Assembly (NCBI GenBank): GCA_030604545.1
Contig: JAUVVS010000066.1
Span: 1-8,288, forward strand
DNA length: 8,288 bases
DNA from: Deltaproteobacteria bacterium
GTDB lineage: Bacteria > Desulfobacterota > Desulfobacteria > Desulfobacterales > JAUVVS01
Reading direction: 5' to 3'
Shown here: positions 1 to 6,533 of the stretch, piece after piece
Layout: the number at the start of each line of letters is the position of its first letter
Position numbering within the stretch: the stretch's first letter is position 1
Translations under genes and position numbers: made by a program
The notes under the pieces: generated by a model
Told to the model about the DNA's origin: nothing
Database searches by the model: none
Seen by the model: only the letters and a program-made list of their open reading frames with translations

Positions 1-821
1 CATGGTTTTTCAACCTGAGTCTTGATACCCTCGATCGTGCTGAGTTTTTTCCGATAATACTCTCCCAGTCTTCTCTTTATCCTGACAAATTCCTCGATTC
101 TCTCCATTTGTGCCACGCCGAGCGCAGCCTGCAGGTTGGTCATCCGGTAGTTGAACCCCAATTCTGTATGAAAAAAACGCTTCTCAGGGCGGAAACAAAG
201 ATTGCGGTACGACCTGGCTCTTTCGGCCATCTTGTGATCGGAAGTAAGAACCATCCCACCCTCACCTGTAGTAATAATCTTGTTCGCATAAAACGAAAAC
301 GCGCTGATATGCCCCAGACTGCCGCATTTTCGTTCTTTGTATTCCGCACCGTGGACTTCAGCCGCATCCTCAATCACAATTAGATTGTGTCTTTCTGCTA
401 TCTCCAGCAGAGGGTCCATATCAACCGGATGACCGTAAATGTGAACGGCCATAATTGCCCTGGTCCTAGGTGTAATGCGGGATTCAATCTGACTGACATT
501 CATATTCCAGGTTTCCGGTTCCACATCTACAAGAACCGGAACCGCCCCCATCCGGATTATAGCCAGAGCGCAGGATATAATTGTGAAGGATGGCATAATG
601 ATCTCTTCGCCGTCTCCAATGCCCGCGGCAAAAAGTGCCGTCTCAAGAGCGGCAGTGCCGTTACAAACGGCAACCCCCCCATCAACCCCCACATAAAAAG
701 CAAATTGTTTTTCGAACTCACTGACAAATGGACCGTCAGACGAGATCCAGCCTGTCTCAATGCATTCGACAAGCAATTCTTTTTCGCGGCCACTGAGAAG
801 CGGCTGATTAACCGGTATCAT
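1..821 (-). CDS. DegT/DnrJ/EryC1 PLP-dependent sugar aminotransferase, perosamine-synthase-like (C-terminus off the left edge)
   Basis: This is probably a type I PLP aminotransferase that converts a 4-keto (or 3-keto) nucleotide sugar to the amino sugar, with glutamate as donor. The first 273 residues are present; the family is usually about 370-390 residues, so roughly 100 are missing beyond the edge. Visible landmarks are the N-terminal IPVNQPLLSGREK, GWISSDGPFV (residues 25-33), the cofactor-loop Asn-Gly-Thr (54-56), EDAAEVHGA (151-159) with the PLP-pyridine Asp, and ANKIITTGEGGM (179-190) with the Schiff-base lysine at 181. GFNYRMTNLQAALG (222-235) is also typical. The overall pattern is closest, from memory, to GDP-perosamine synthases, but the substrate cannot be fixed from sequence alone. 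Two ATGs lie in tandem (824 and 821). The second is preferred because AAGGGAG sits 5 nt before it and only 2 nt before the first. The gene overlaps the cupin gene by 14 nt, so the two are probably translated together. The reading frame is clean to the window edge. Confidence 0.9.
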   Translation of the reverse strand, partial: MIPVNQPLLSGREKELLVECIETGWISSDGPFVSEFEKQFAFYVGVDGGVAVCNGTAALETALFAAGIGDGEEIIMPSFTIISCALAIIRMGAVPVLVDVEPETWNMNVSQIESRITPRTRAIMAVHIYGHPVDMDPLLEIAERHNLIVIEDAAEVHGAEYKERKCGSLGHISAFSFYANKIITTGEGGMVLTSDHKMAERARSYRNLCFRPEKRFFHTELGFNYRMTNLQAALGVAQMERIEEFVRIKRRLGEYYRKKLSTIEGIKTQVEKP

Positions 822-1227
822 CATTTCTCCCTTCAAACTTTTCTTTGTCTTGTTCCGGTCGGTACGGACCATTTTTCACCTCGATCATGGTGACAGGCTC
901 CAGAACGGTCATCCCATGACCAGCGCTAATAAGCAGGATTACATCACCCGCTGACAATTCTCTACTTTCCAGGTACTCCTTATCAAAAGAATAAAAGTCA
1001 ATCCTGATCGCTCCCTTCTGGATGATCAGCACCTCTTGCGTACCAATTGTCTCTCTTTGAACAGGTTGATGCATATGCGCCTTGATCTTGTGGCCTGCGG
1101 GGTGGTTCATATATCCCAACTGCAGGGTAAAATCATCCGGCGTAATAAACGATATTCCGTCCTTACGGTAGTCCTTACTCACTATAATGGCCAGGACTTT
1201 ATCATTGTGTCTGATTGTTTCGATCAT
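808..1227 (-). CDS. Small cupin-fold protein of surface-polysaccharide loci
   Basis: This 139-residue single-domain cupin probably sits in the cytoplasm. The first cupin motif is recognisable around residues 45-72: G45, H51, H53, then E65 in TQEVLII and G72, so the usual metal ligands His-x-His and Glu are present. The second motif is around GDVILLISAGHG (94-105), with H104 as the likely fourth ligand. The C-terminus carries the IEVKNGPYRPEQDKEKF stretch (115-131) that I recognise from small cupins in O-antigen and capsule clusters. Their reaction is generally not established; relatives in such loci include sugar 3,4-ketoisomerases and epimerase-like enzymes. Pairing with the downstream aminotransferase (14-nt overlap) suggests that it acts on the same nucleotide sugar or aids its amination, but that is inference. 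The ATG at 1227 is preceded by GGAAAGGA at a rather long spacing (about 11-12 nt), so initiation may be modest. Confidence 0.82.
   Translation of the reverse strand: MIETIRHNDKVLAIIVSKDYRKDGISFITPDDFTLQLGYMNHPAGHKIKAHMHQPVQRETIGTQEVLIIQKGAIRIDFYSFDKEYLESRELSAGDVILLISAGHGMTVLEPVTMIEVKNGPYRPEQDKEKFEGRNDDTG
826..833 (-). promoter_or_regulatory. Shine-Dalgarno site deciding the aminotransferase start
   Basis: On the minus strand this reads AAGGGAGA. Its spacing favours the ATG at 821 over the ATG at 824. It lies inside the 3' end of the cupin gene. Confidence 0.6.
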
Positions 1228-1292
1228 GGAGATATTTTTCCTTTCCTAATACTGTGGTTTCCGTTATTGGGACATCCTGCGCCTAGCTCATT

Positions 1293-1322
1293 AAAAAATG
1301 CCCGAGGAATCGACTCTTCAGG
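1293..1322 (-). terminator. Possible intrinsic terminator after the flippase gene
   Basis: About 25 nt past the wzx stop, the minus strand reads CCTGAAGAGT then ATTCCTCGGG around a 2-nt centre. This gives an imperfect stem with CCTGA/TCGGG at its base (one G-T pair), one A-C mismatch, then GAG/TTC-type pairs. It is followed two bases later by six T residues (1293-1298). The placement between two modules fits a terminator, but the stem is imperfect and the very tight centre may have to open. It is the only such candidate in the 119-bp gap (1228-1346). I saw no convincing -35/-10 pair for the cupin gene there. Confidence 0.38.
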
Positions 1323-1346
1323 TAGTATTGCCGAACAGCCTGTGCC

Positions 1347-2852
1347 TCATACCCGAATGGTATTCCGCAGCATGTGGATCACTCCTGTAATTTTGTTAAG
1401 ATGGTAGACCAACAGGATGGCTGGTACAAGAAAGACCAACACTTGAAGAGATGTGACAAAAAGATCACCTTTAAAAGAGGTATGGCCGCCGCTAAAAACC
1501 AACTTTAGTAACAGATACATTAAAAGGCTTACCGCAAAAGGGAAATATATCTTTCCCATTTTACAAAAAAGATCTTTGAGGCTTCTTGTAAAATTCCGCA
1601 ATGCTAAAAATATTACACCGGTCCCGTAAAAAAAATAAGCCGTAGCCGTTCCTAAAGCAACACCTTTAATCCCCAGCCCACTTTTAATAAGAGCATAATT
1701 TAATACTATGCTTAGCGGAATTACAGCCATTTGTATATAAAGCACCGTATTCTGTTTATTAACCGATACCAGGAAATTGCCGCTGATTGTCATGATAGAA
1801 ATAAAATAAATGCCAAGGATGAGAATAATGGCGGCATTAATTCCAGGAATATATGCAGGTAAAACGTAAGTAATCAGTAAGGGGGCTACCAGTGCTATCA
1901 AGGTACAGGTTACAGCCATCAGGTAACTGAGAACTATGAGTGGAGTATACACCAACTGTTCAGATTGTTGAACATCATTGGTTTGGCCAAACCTTTCAAG
2001 CATAAAAGGATAGAGGGTAAATGCAACTGTTGAAGCACCTGCAAACAGGAAATTGGCCATAGTTAAACCAATCCCATAGTAACCCAGGTTAATCTGATCA
2101 ATCATTCCAACAATCATCCATCGATCTATGCTGATAAAAAGTATAGCGCCGATTTGGATAATTATAATGGGAAATCCTGTCTTAAAAATGCTCATGATAA
2201 GACGCAGGTTCAGAGTGAGTTTGACCCTGTATTTCATTCGGGAAAAAATATATATGCTTGCAAAAAAATATCCCAGTACCAGGGCAGACAGTGCACCGTA
2301 TAATCTGTTGGGTAAAAATTTAAAAAATAATATAACACAGGCCAGTGACGTCAAGGAAAGCAAAATAGTAGCCAGACCAAGCGAGCCAAATGCCTTGTCT
2401 GTTCTCAAAAGACAAATTAAGAAATTATATAATTGGAAAAGTATATTGGTAATTGCCAGTATACAAATGACTACTGTAACTCCTCCTGGAAAATAATCTT
2501 GAAAAATAAAAGAGGCAATAATTAACAAAATATTGACAACTGTGGAAATAATCAAGACTGCCCAAAAGGTATTGTCCTTGATTCTCTCTGCCTGAACAAC
2601 ATCACCCTTCCCACGCAAATAAGGCATCTCTTTATTCATTCCATTTATCAACCCAAGATCGACATATGAATTATAAGTAAATATCACCATAAGGATATTC
2701 CATATTCCATAAAGTGAAGGGCCAAGCCCTCCCGCGATGATAAGGCTCCGGAACATTCCCAGAACTGAAGAAGCGATGGTTCCACCGAGAACATGTGTCG
2801 ATCCCAGGATGATCTTGTGTGCTTGTCCGGAGCTTTTAATTTGATTATTCAA
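1347..2852 (-). CDS. wzx: Wzx-type oligosaccharide/polysaccharide flippase (MOP/MATE-like superfamily)
   Basis: This 501-residue inner-membrane protein probably translocates an undecaprenyl-linked repeat unit across the membrane. I count about 14 hydrophobic segments in the usual Wzx layout, at roughly residues 18-40, 43-65, 92-113, 119-147, 157-178, 184-204, 224-250, 257-284, 301-325, 335-357, 369-387, 395-418, 434-455 and 466-487. Short basic loops separate them (for example SRMKYR after helix 6). The N-terminal pattern, with GGLGPSLYGIWNILM followed by a DLGLINGMNKE loop, is characteristic of PST/Wzx flippases. The start is a TTG preceded 6 nt away by a weak AGG; the next in-frame ATG would remove the first helix, so TTG is preferred. 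Its start lies 2 nt past the cytidylyltransferase stop, which places it in the nonulosonate operon. The base composition looks more A+T-rich than that of the left-end genes. Substrate specificity cannot be read from sequence. Confidence 0.92.
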   Translation of the reverse strand: MNNQIKSSGQAHKIILGSTHVLGGTIASSVLGMFRSLIIAGGLGPSLYGIWNILMVIFTYNSYVDLGLINGMNKEMPYLRGKGDVVQAERIKDNTFWAVLIISTVVNILLIIASFIFQDYFPGGVTVVICILAITNILFQLYNFLICLLRTDKAFGSLGLATILLSLTSLACVILFFKFLPNRLYGALSALVLGYFFASIYIFSRMKYRVKLTLNLRLIMSIFKTGFPIIIIQIGAILFISIDRWMIVGMIDQINLGYYGIGLTMANFLFAGASTVAFTLYPFMLERFGQTNDVQQSEQLVYTPLIVLSYLMAVTCTLIALVAPLLITYVLPAYIPGINAAIILILGIYFISIMTISGNFLVSVNKQNTVLYIQMAVIPLSIVLNYALIKSGLGIKGVALGTATAYFFYGTGVIFLALRNFTRSLKDLFCKMGKIYFPFAVSLLMYLLLKLVFSGGHTSFKGDLFVTSLQVLVFLVPAILLVYHLNKITGVIHMLRNTIRV

Positions 2853-2854
2853 AT

Positions 2855-3592
2855 TTAACCTGACTTGGTTGAGGTATTAATTTTGCGTAGAGAAGTTTGG
2901 ACACGATTCTTTCTGAGAAGGTATTGTAACAACTCGACATCAAATTCTGTATCAATATCCAATGACCTCTTGGCAGGCATTATGTAAGCCATTGTTTCAT
3001 TGGACACAAACGATTTGTTTTTAAGTAGCCACTCGATGTAGGCCACATAAACCGCTCCATTCAGGGCATAGACCTTCGGCAGGTCCTGCCTTCTTGCTAT
3101 GAGGCTCTCCGCCGTAATAAAGGAATGCAACTGTCCCTCTTTATCAATGGTGAACATCCAGTAGGGGTTATGATCCGGTTCCGTCACGGATACACAGGCA
3201 GGTGCATTGTTCTGAATGCAAAGTTCTATGCAACCATCAATATCTCCTGGTCTACGCAAAGGCGATGTGGGTTGAAGCATAACTATATAATCATATTATT
3301 CTGGTAATGTTTCGATGGCATGAAGCAGCGGTTCAATACCGGGAGTATCATCTTGAGCAAATTCCATAGGACGCACAAAAGGAACTTCACAACCCCATGC
3401 CTTGGCAACCCTGATAATTTCCTCATCCTCAGAAGAAAGGATCAGCCGATCAATGTACTTCGATTTTTTAGCTTCCTCGATAGTCCAGGCGATTAAAGGT
3501 TTTCCACCAACTTCTCTAATATTCTTTCGATGGATACCCTTTGACCCGCCTCGTGCGGGAATAATTGCCAAAACTTTTTTGTCGTTAATCAT
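2855..3592 (-). pseudogene. neuA: CMP-nonulosonate (sialate/legionaminate-type) cytidylyltransferase interrupted by one in-frame stop
   Basis: NeuA/LegF-family enzymes use CTP to activate a nine-carbon acid such as sialic or legionaminic acid as the CMP-sugar. Read through, the frame is 245 codons, a normal family length. The first part holds IPARGGSKGIHRKN (about residues 10-23), the CTP-binding signature, and LSSEDEEI. The second holds LQPTSPLRRPGD just after codon 99, then SLIARRQDLPKVYALNGAVY and the late MPAKRSLDIDTEFD motif. Codon 99 is TAA (3296-3298), sitting where relatives usually have a charged residue before YDYIV. The two halves stay in one frame (3299-3592 and 2855-3295), with no frameshift and no other decay. 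The ATG at 3592 is chosen because it lies 1 nt past the upstream stop, with GAGG 9 nt before it. A TTG at 3607 is possible but would overlap the upstream gene. If the stop is real, translation would yield about 98 residues plus, at best, a fragment reinitiated at the ATG at 3280. A sequencing error or a recent null allele is equally possible. Confidence 0.85.
3296..3298 (-). other. In-frame TAA inside the cytidylyltransferase gene
   Basis: The minus strand reads TTA CCA GAA TAA TAT GAT TAT ATA GTT. The triplet TAA splits an otherwise continuous frame between LPE and YDYIVMLQPTSP. One base change from AAA (Lys), GAA (Glu) or CAA (Gln) would create it. Confidence 0.9.
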
Positions 3593-3593
3593 C

Positions 3594-4652
3594 TCAAATA
3601 TCCTCAATCACCTTCAACGCCTTGCGGTACTCCGCCCATTGACCCACATCGATCCAGGCCTTTTCGCTGACTGGATACACGCCGATTTGTCCCCCATTTT
3701 CCTTTATCTTGTCAATCAGATGGGTGATGTGGAACAGTTGCTTGTCGGGAATCAGTTCAAGGACAGCGGGATTTAGCACATACATCCCTGCATTTACCAG
3801 AAAATTATATTCGGGTTTTTCTTCTATCCGCTCCAGACTGCCCCCGCCGTTCAGCTCGCATATTCCGTAGGGTATATTGAACTGCTTGGCTGAGGCTACA
3901 AGTGTGATGTCATATTTGTTTTGCATATGAAAACGGTAAAGATCAGCATAATCGGTCTCTATAACAACGTCACAGTTAGATACAAAAAAGGGCTTATTTA
4001 ATTTATTTACAAGGAGTTTAAGGCTTCCGGCGGTCCCTCTTGGTTCATCTTCTTCAACAATGCCCACGGAATAATCCGGTTCTTTTTCCTCAAAATACGC
4101 CCGTATGATTTTTGACATATGGTGAATCGTTAGATAAAACTCACTTATTCCACAGACCCTGAATTTGTCAATGATATGATCAATAACCGGCTTGCCTCCG
4201 ACAGGGATAAGCGGTTTGGGCAAGACTCTTGTAAACGGCTCAAGGCGTGTACCCTTGCCACCGGCCATTATCACCACCGGAACATCCAGTTTTTGGTCCT
4301 CTGACCTTTTGTTATTTCCAAACGCCTTTTCCCAGGTAATAAAATCGAGCACTTTACGGTCTTGGCCCAGAATGGGAATCAGGTCGATTTTATTTTCCAG
4401 AAAAACCGCCTTGATCTTATCCGGATCAAAATCTTCCTGAAGTATGAAAATCGGGTTTGGATGAAAGGCATCTCGGATGGTGCCGCTTAAATTCCGACCT
4501 TTGAGAATGTGACGCCTTATATCGCCATCCGTCAAGGTGCCTATAAGGACCTGTCCATCATCAACCACCAGAAGTACCTTTTCCGCTGTTTTGTCAAGGG
4601 CTTCCATGGATTCTTTGATTGTGGCTTGTGGATGTATTGTTATGTTTTTCAT
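3594..4652 (-). CDS. legX: LegX/PtmE-type CBS-domain sugar-1-phosphate nucleotidyltransferase
   Basis: This 352-residue protein starts with a pair of CBS domains (about residues 1-112; GTLTDGDIRRHIL at 38-50 is typical). A nucleotidyltransferase domain follows (124-352). The catalytic signature MAGGKGTRLEPFTRVLPKPL spans 129-148, with SNCDV at 225-229 as the metal-binding Asp region, EEKP at 277-280, NAGMYVLNP at 287-295 and DVGQWAEYRKA at 335-345. This CBS-plus-transferase architecture is that of Campylobacter PtmE/LegX, the glucosamine-1-phosphate guanylyltransferase that opens the GDP-sugar route to legionaminic acid. The assignment here rests on architecture and neighbours; the base specificity (GDP or other) is inferred. 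The CBS pair may sense an adenosyl ligand or nucleotide level. The ATG at 4652 has no clear Shine-Dalgarno and follows the deacetylase stop by 38 nt, the largest gap in the main operon. The stop lies 1 nt before the cytidylyltransferase ATG. Confidence 0.88.
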   Translation of the reverse strand: MKNITIHPQATIKESMEALDKTAEKVLLVVDDGQVLIGTLTDGDIRRHILKGRNLSGTIRDAFHPNPIFILQEDFDPDKIKAVFLENKIDLIPILGQDRKVLDFITWEKAFGNNKRSEDQKLDVPVVIMAGGKGTRLEPFTRVLPKPLIPVGGKPVIDHIIDKFRVCGISEFYLTIHHMSKIIRAYFEEKEPDYSVGIVEEDEPRGTAGSLKLLVNKLNKPFFVSNCDVVIETDYADLYRFHMQNKYDITLVASAKQFNIPYGICELNGGGSLERIEEKPEYNFLVNAGMYVLNPAVLELIPDKQLFHITHLIDKIKENGGQIGVYPVSEKAWIDVGQWAEYRKALKVIEDI

Positions 4653-4673
4653 GATGTTAGTTTGAGTTGTTAA

Positions 4674-4691
4674 GCTCGTAAGCTTATGAGC
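4674..4691. repeat. Short near-palindrome overlapping the deacetylase stop
   Basis: GCTC and GAGC arms flank a perfect TAAGCTTA, with one G/T mismatch pair, at the end of the deacetylase gene and in the gap before legX. It has no T-run after it on the minus strand, so it is not a terminator. It could stabilise or process the message between these two genes. Confidence 0.4.
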
Positions 4692-5362
4692 TACACTATC
4701 TCCTTCAAAATCATAAAGCTCTCCGCATATTCACATCCAGATGTTGCGCCTCGAAGGGTTGCCAGTGCGCGGATATTTCTCTCACTGCGCGGAAAAGGGT
4801 GTGTTTCCATTTCAGTTTTATAATGATTCATGATTTCGATCTTGCGATCAATAAAACCGGTTATATCCACAAACATATTTGGGATGAAACTGTCTTCTTT
4901 CGTGCTGGGCGCAAACTCCGTTTCGCTTAGTGTTTCCATCATCACGATCTTTTTTATTGACGGACATCGAAAGGTTTTGGTGCAGCTATAAGCAGCCTTA
5001 AATGCTATCTGGTGATCTGTATGCACATCGCTCTTAAAGGGAAGGTAAACGATGTTGGGTTCAACCTGCTCGAACACATCTGAGATACTGCCAATAAGCC
5101 TGCTAAAGGGGGTCTCATCCAGTCGCATGGTTGGAAAGTCCAGATCATACACACCATCAAAGCCGTATATTGAGGAAACAGCCTCTATTTCCCGACGTCT
5201 TGTTTCAACCACGCTCGCAGCAAAACCATTCTCCTCTTTGATAGAGGTTAAAATCAGCCAGTGCACGGCATCACCATCAGCTTTATGCTTGAGAAGCGTA
5301 CCCCCGCAGCCAAGAGTTTCGTCGTCCGGGTGGGGGGCTATGACTAAGACTTTATTTTTCAT
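4691..5362 (-). CDS. PIG-L/LmbE-type zinc-dependent deacetylase
   Basis: This 223-residue protein has the family fold and motifs throughout. APHPDDETLGCGG at residues 9-21 carries the HPDDE motif, with H11 and D14 as expected metal ligands and D13 as the usual general base. DVHTDHQIAF at 112-121 carries the second His-x-Asp-His cluster. The C-terminal HPFPRSERNIRALATLRG (188-205) is typical of the clade found in nucleotide-sugar loci. Family members remove N-acetyl groups from GlcNAc-type substrates. No signal peptide is present, so it probably acts in the cytoplasm on a nucleotide sugar or a free amino sugar acid. The ATG lies 1 nt after the epimerase stop, with only a weak AAGAAG upstream, which suggests translational coupling. 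Within a nonulosonate operon it probably frees an amine for re-acylation or supplies a deacetylated precursor; which of these cannot be told from sequence. Confidence 0.9.
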   Translation of the reverse strand: MKNKVLVIAPHPDDETLGCGGTLLKHKADGDAVHWLILTSIKEENGFAASVVETRRREIEAVSSIYGFDGVYDLDFPTMRLDETPFSRLIGSISDVFEQVEPNIVYLPFKSDVHTDHQIAFKAAYSCTKTFRCPSIKKIVMMETLSETEFAPSTKEDSFIPNMFVDITGFIDRKIEIMNHYKTEMETHPFPRSERNIRALATLRGATSGCEYAESFMILKEIV

Positions 5363-5363
5363 A

Positions 5364-6533
5364 TCAGCACAGCTTCTTTTTTACATACCATTTGGAATCA
5401 TTCAAATTGATTGACAGCAAAATATCTTTGATTTTTTCTGGAGCTTTTTCGTCACCATAAGGATTTTCAAGCCCGGCAATATACTTCCGATAATCAACAT
5501 CAAAGCAAGCTTTGTGAAGACTTTTTTTGATTAGCTCAATATCATATCCAACAAATTCAACGTTCCCCGCGTTGAGCCGTCCTTTCTGTCTATTACCAAC
5601 ATTTACTACTGGTAATTTATAAAAAGGAGCTTCAAGAATACCCATACTCGAATTGCCAATTAAAGCCATCGTATTCCGCATTAAGTTTATAAATATATTT
5701 CTCGGCAATGTTTTAAAAAATTTGATTTTATCAGATTTCAGCTCTTCAATGGCATTCAGGATATCATAGGAACCCGGGTCCGTGTTGGGGTAAATGCCGG
5801 CAATTTTAATATTATTCTCTTCAGCGAATTCTTCTGTTGCCTGCAAAGTGACCTTCATCTGTTCGTAAGCGCTTTCTTTTTCTGATGACAAAGGATGCTT
5901 TAACAGAACAACATAACGACTATCTGAAATATCAAAATCCAGAAATTGGCTTATATCTTCAAGTGGAACACGGGGTGTATTAGCAATATTTGCATATGCC
6001 GGATTCCCTACAAAAAAAATCCTAAATTCTTCTTCGCCTATTCTTTTAAGATTCTCGGCATATGGCTTAGCTGTAACAAGGTGGATATGAGCCAGTTTTG
6101 AACCTGCAAAACGAATTGGATCATCAGCATTTCCATACACAGGGTCACCACCACCAATATGAGCAACCAAAACGTCCATGTAATTGCCTACAACTGTTGC
6201 AGCTATACATTCCTCACGATCTCCCACAAACAGAATCAAATCAGGATCTTCACGCTCTACCGTTTGCGCCAATGCCTGAATCAGAAGCCCAACGCCCTTT
6301 GCCCTTTGCGTTTTTCTATTTGTCATCAGCAAACAATCAATCCTGTCTGCAATCTCAAACCCGTCTTCTTCGATCTTCTTCACGGTGTTTCCGTGCCAGT
6401 CGGAAAGATGTGCTCCGGAAACAGCAATTTTTACATTAAAGTTTCCACTATTTCTCAAGGCATCAATTACAGGATAGAGAATGTCATATTCAGACCTAAT
6501 GCCTGTTATGGCCAGAACTTTCTTGTTCCTCAC
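5364..6533 (-). CDS. neuC: NeuC/LegG-type hydrolysing nucleotide-HexNAc 2-epimerase
   Basis: Members of this GT-B-fold family epimerise C2 of a UDP- or GDP-linked acetamido sugar and hydrolyse off the nucleotide, feeding the free sugar to a NeuB/LegI synthase. From the GTG start there are 389 residues, close to the family length. Landmarks are ITGIRSEYD (9-17), SGAHLS (39-44), LFVGDREECIAA (101-112), VAHIGGGDP (123-131), FVGNPA (174-179), GIYPNTDPGS (246-255), LIGNSSMGILEAP (291-303) and VNVGNRQKGR (310-319). The last two are the usual nucleotide-binding C-terminal signatures. Compared with the common HxxGGE and RHAxxK forms, this protein has GGGD and RFAGSK, so the active site is somewhat divergent. 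A GTG at 6533 is chosen over a TTG at 6548 because AGAGG lies 5 nt before it. The gene overlaps the HAD gene by 38 nt. With legX in the operon, a GDP-linked (LegG-like) substrate is as likely as UDP-GlcNAc. Confidence 0.9.
   Translation of the reverse strand: MRNKKVLAITGIRSEYDILYPVIDALRNSGNFNVKIAVSGAHLSDWHGNTVKKIEEDGFEIADRIDCLLMTNRKTQRAKGVGLLIQALAQTVEREDPDLILFVGDREECIAATVVGNYMDVLVAHIGGGDPVYGNADDPIRFAGSKLAHIHLVTAKPYAENLKRIGEEEFRIFFVGNPAYANIANTPRVPLEDISQFLDFDISDSRYVVLLKHPLSSEKESAYEQMKVTLQATEEFAEENNIKIAGIYPNTDPGSYDILNAIEELKSDKIKFFKTLPRNIFINLMRNTMALIGNSSMGILEAPFYKLPVVNVGNRQKGRLNAGNVEFVGYDIELIKKSLHKACFDVDYRKYIAGLENPYGDEKAPEKIKDILLSINLNDSKWYVKKKLC

Noticed and set aside
387..893. Plus-strand open frame of 168 codons
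   Set aside because: It lies opposite the aminotransferase and the end of the cupin gene, has no recognisable domain, and its frame is kept open by the codon pattern of the real minus-strand genes.
1228..1346. Promoter for the cupin gene
   Set aside because: A TATTAG near 1250 could be a -10 element, but no acceptable -35 hexamer lies at 16-18 bp, so no promoter is claimed.
2855..3607. Two separate small genes instead of one cytidylyltransferase
   Set aside because: The two parts are in the same frame, separated by a single TAA, and together match one family end to end. One interrupted gene is the simpler reading.
4674..4691. Terminator at the deacetylase-legX junction
   Set aside because: The stem contains an A-C mismatch on the transcribed strand and there is no T-run after it, so a terminator is not supported.
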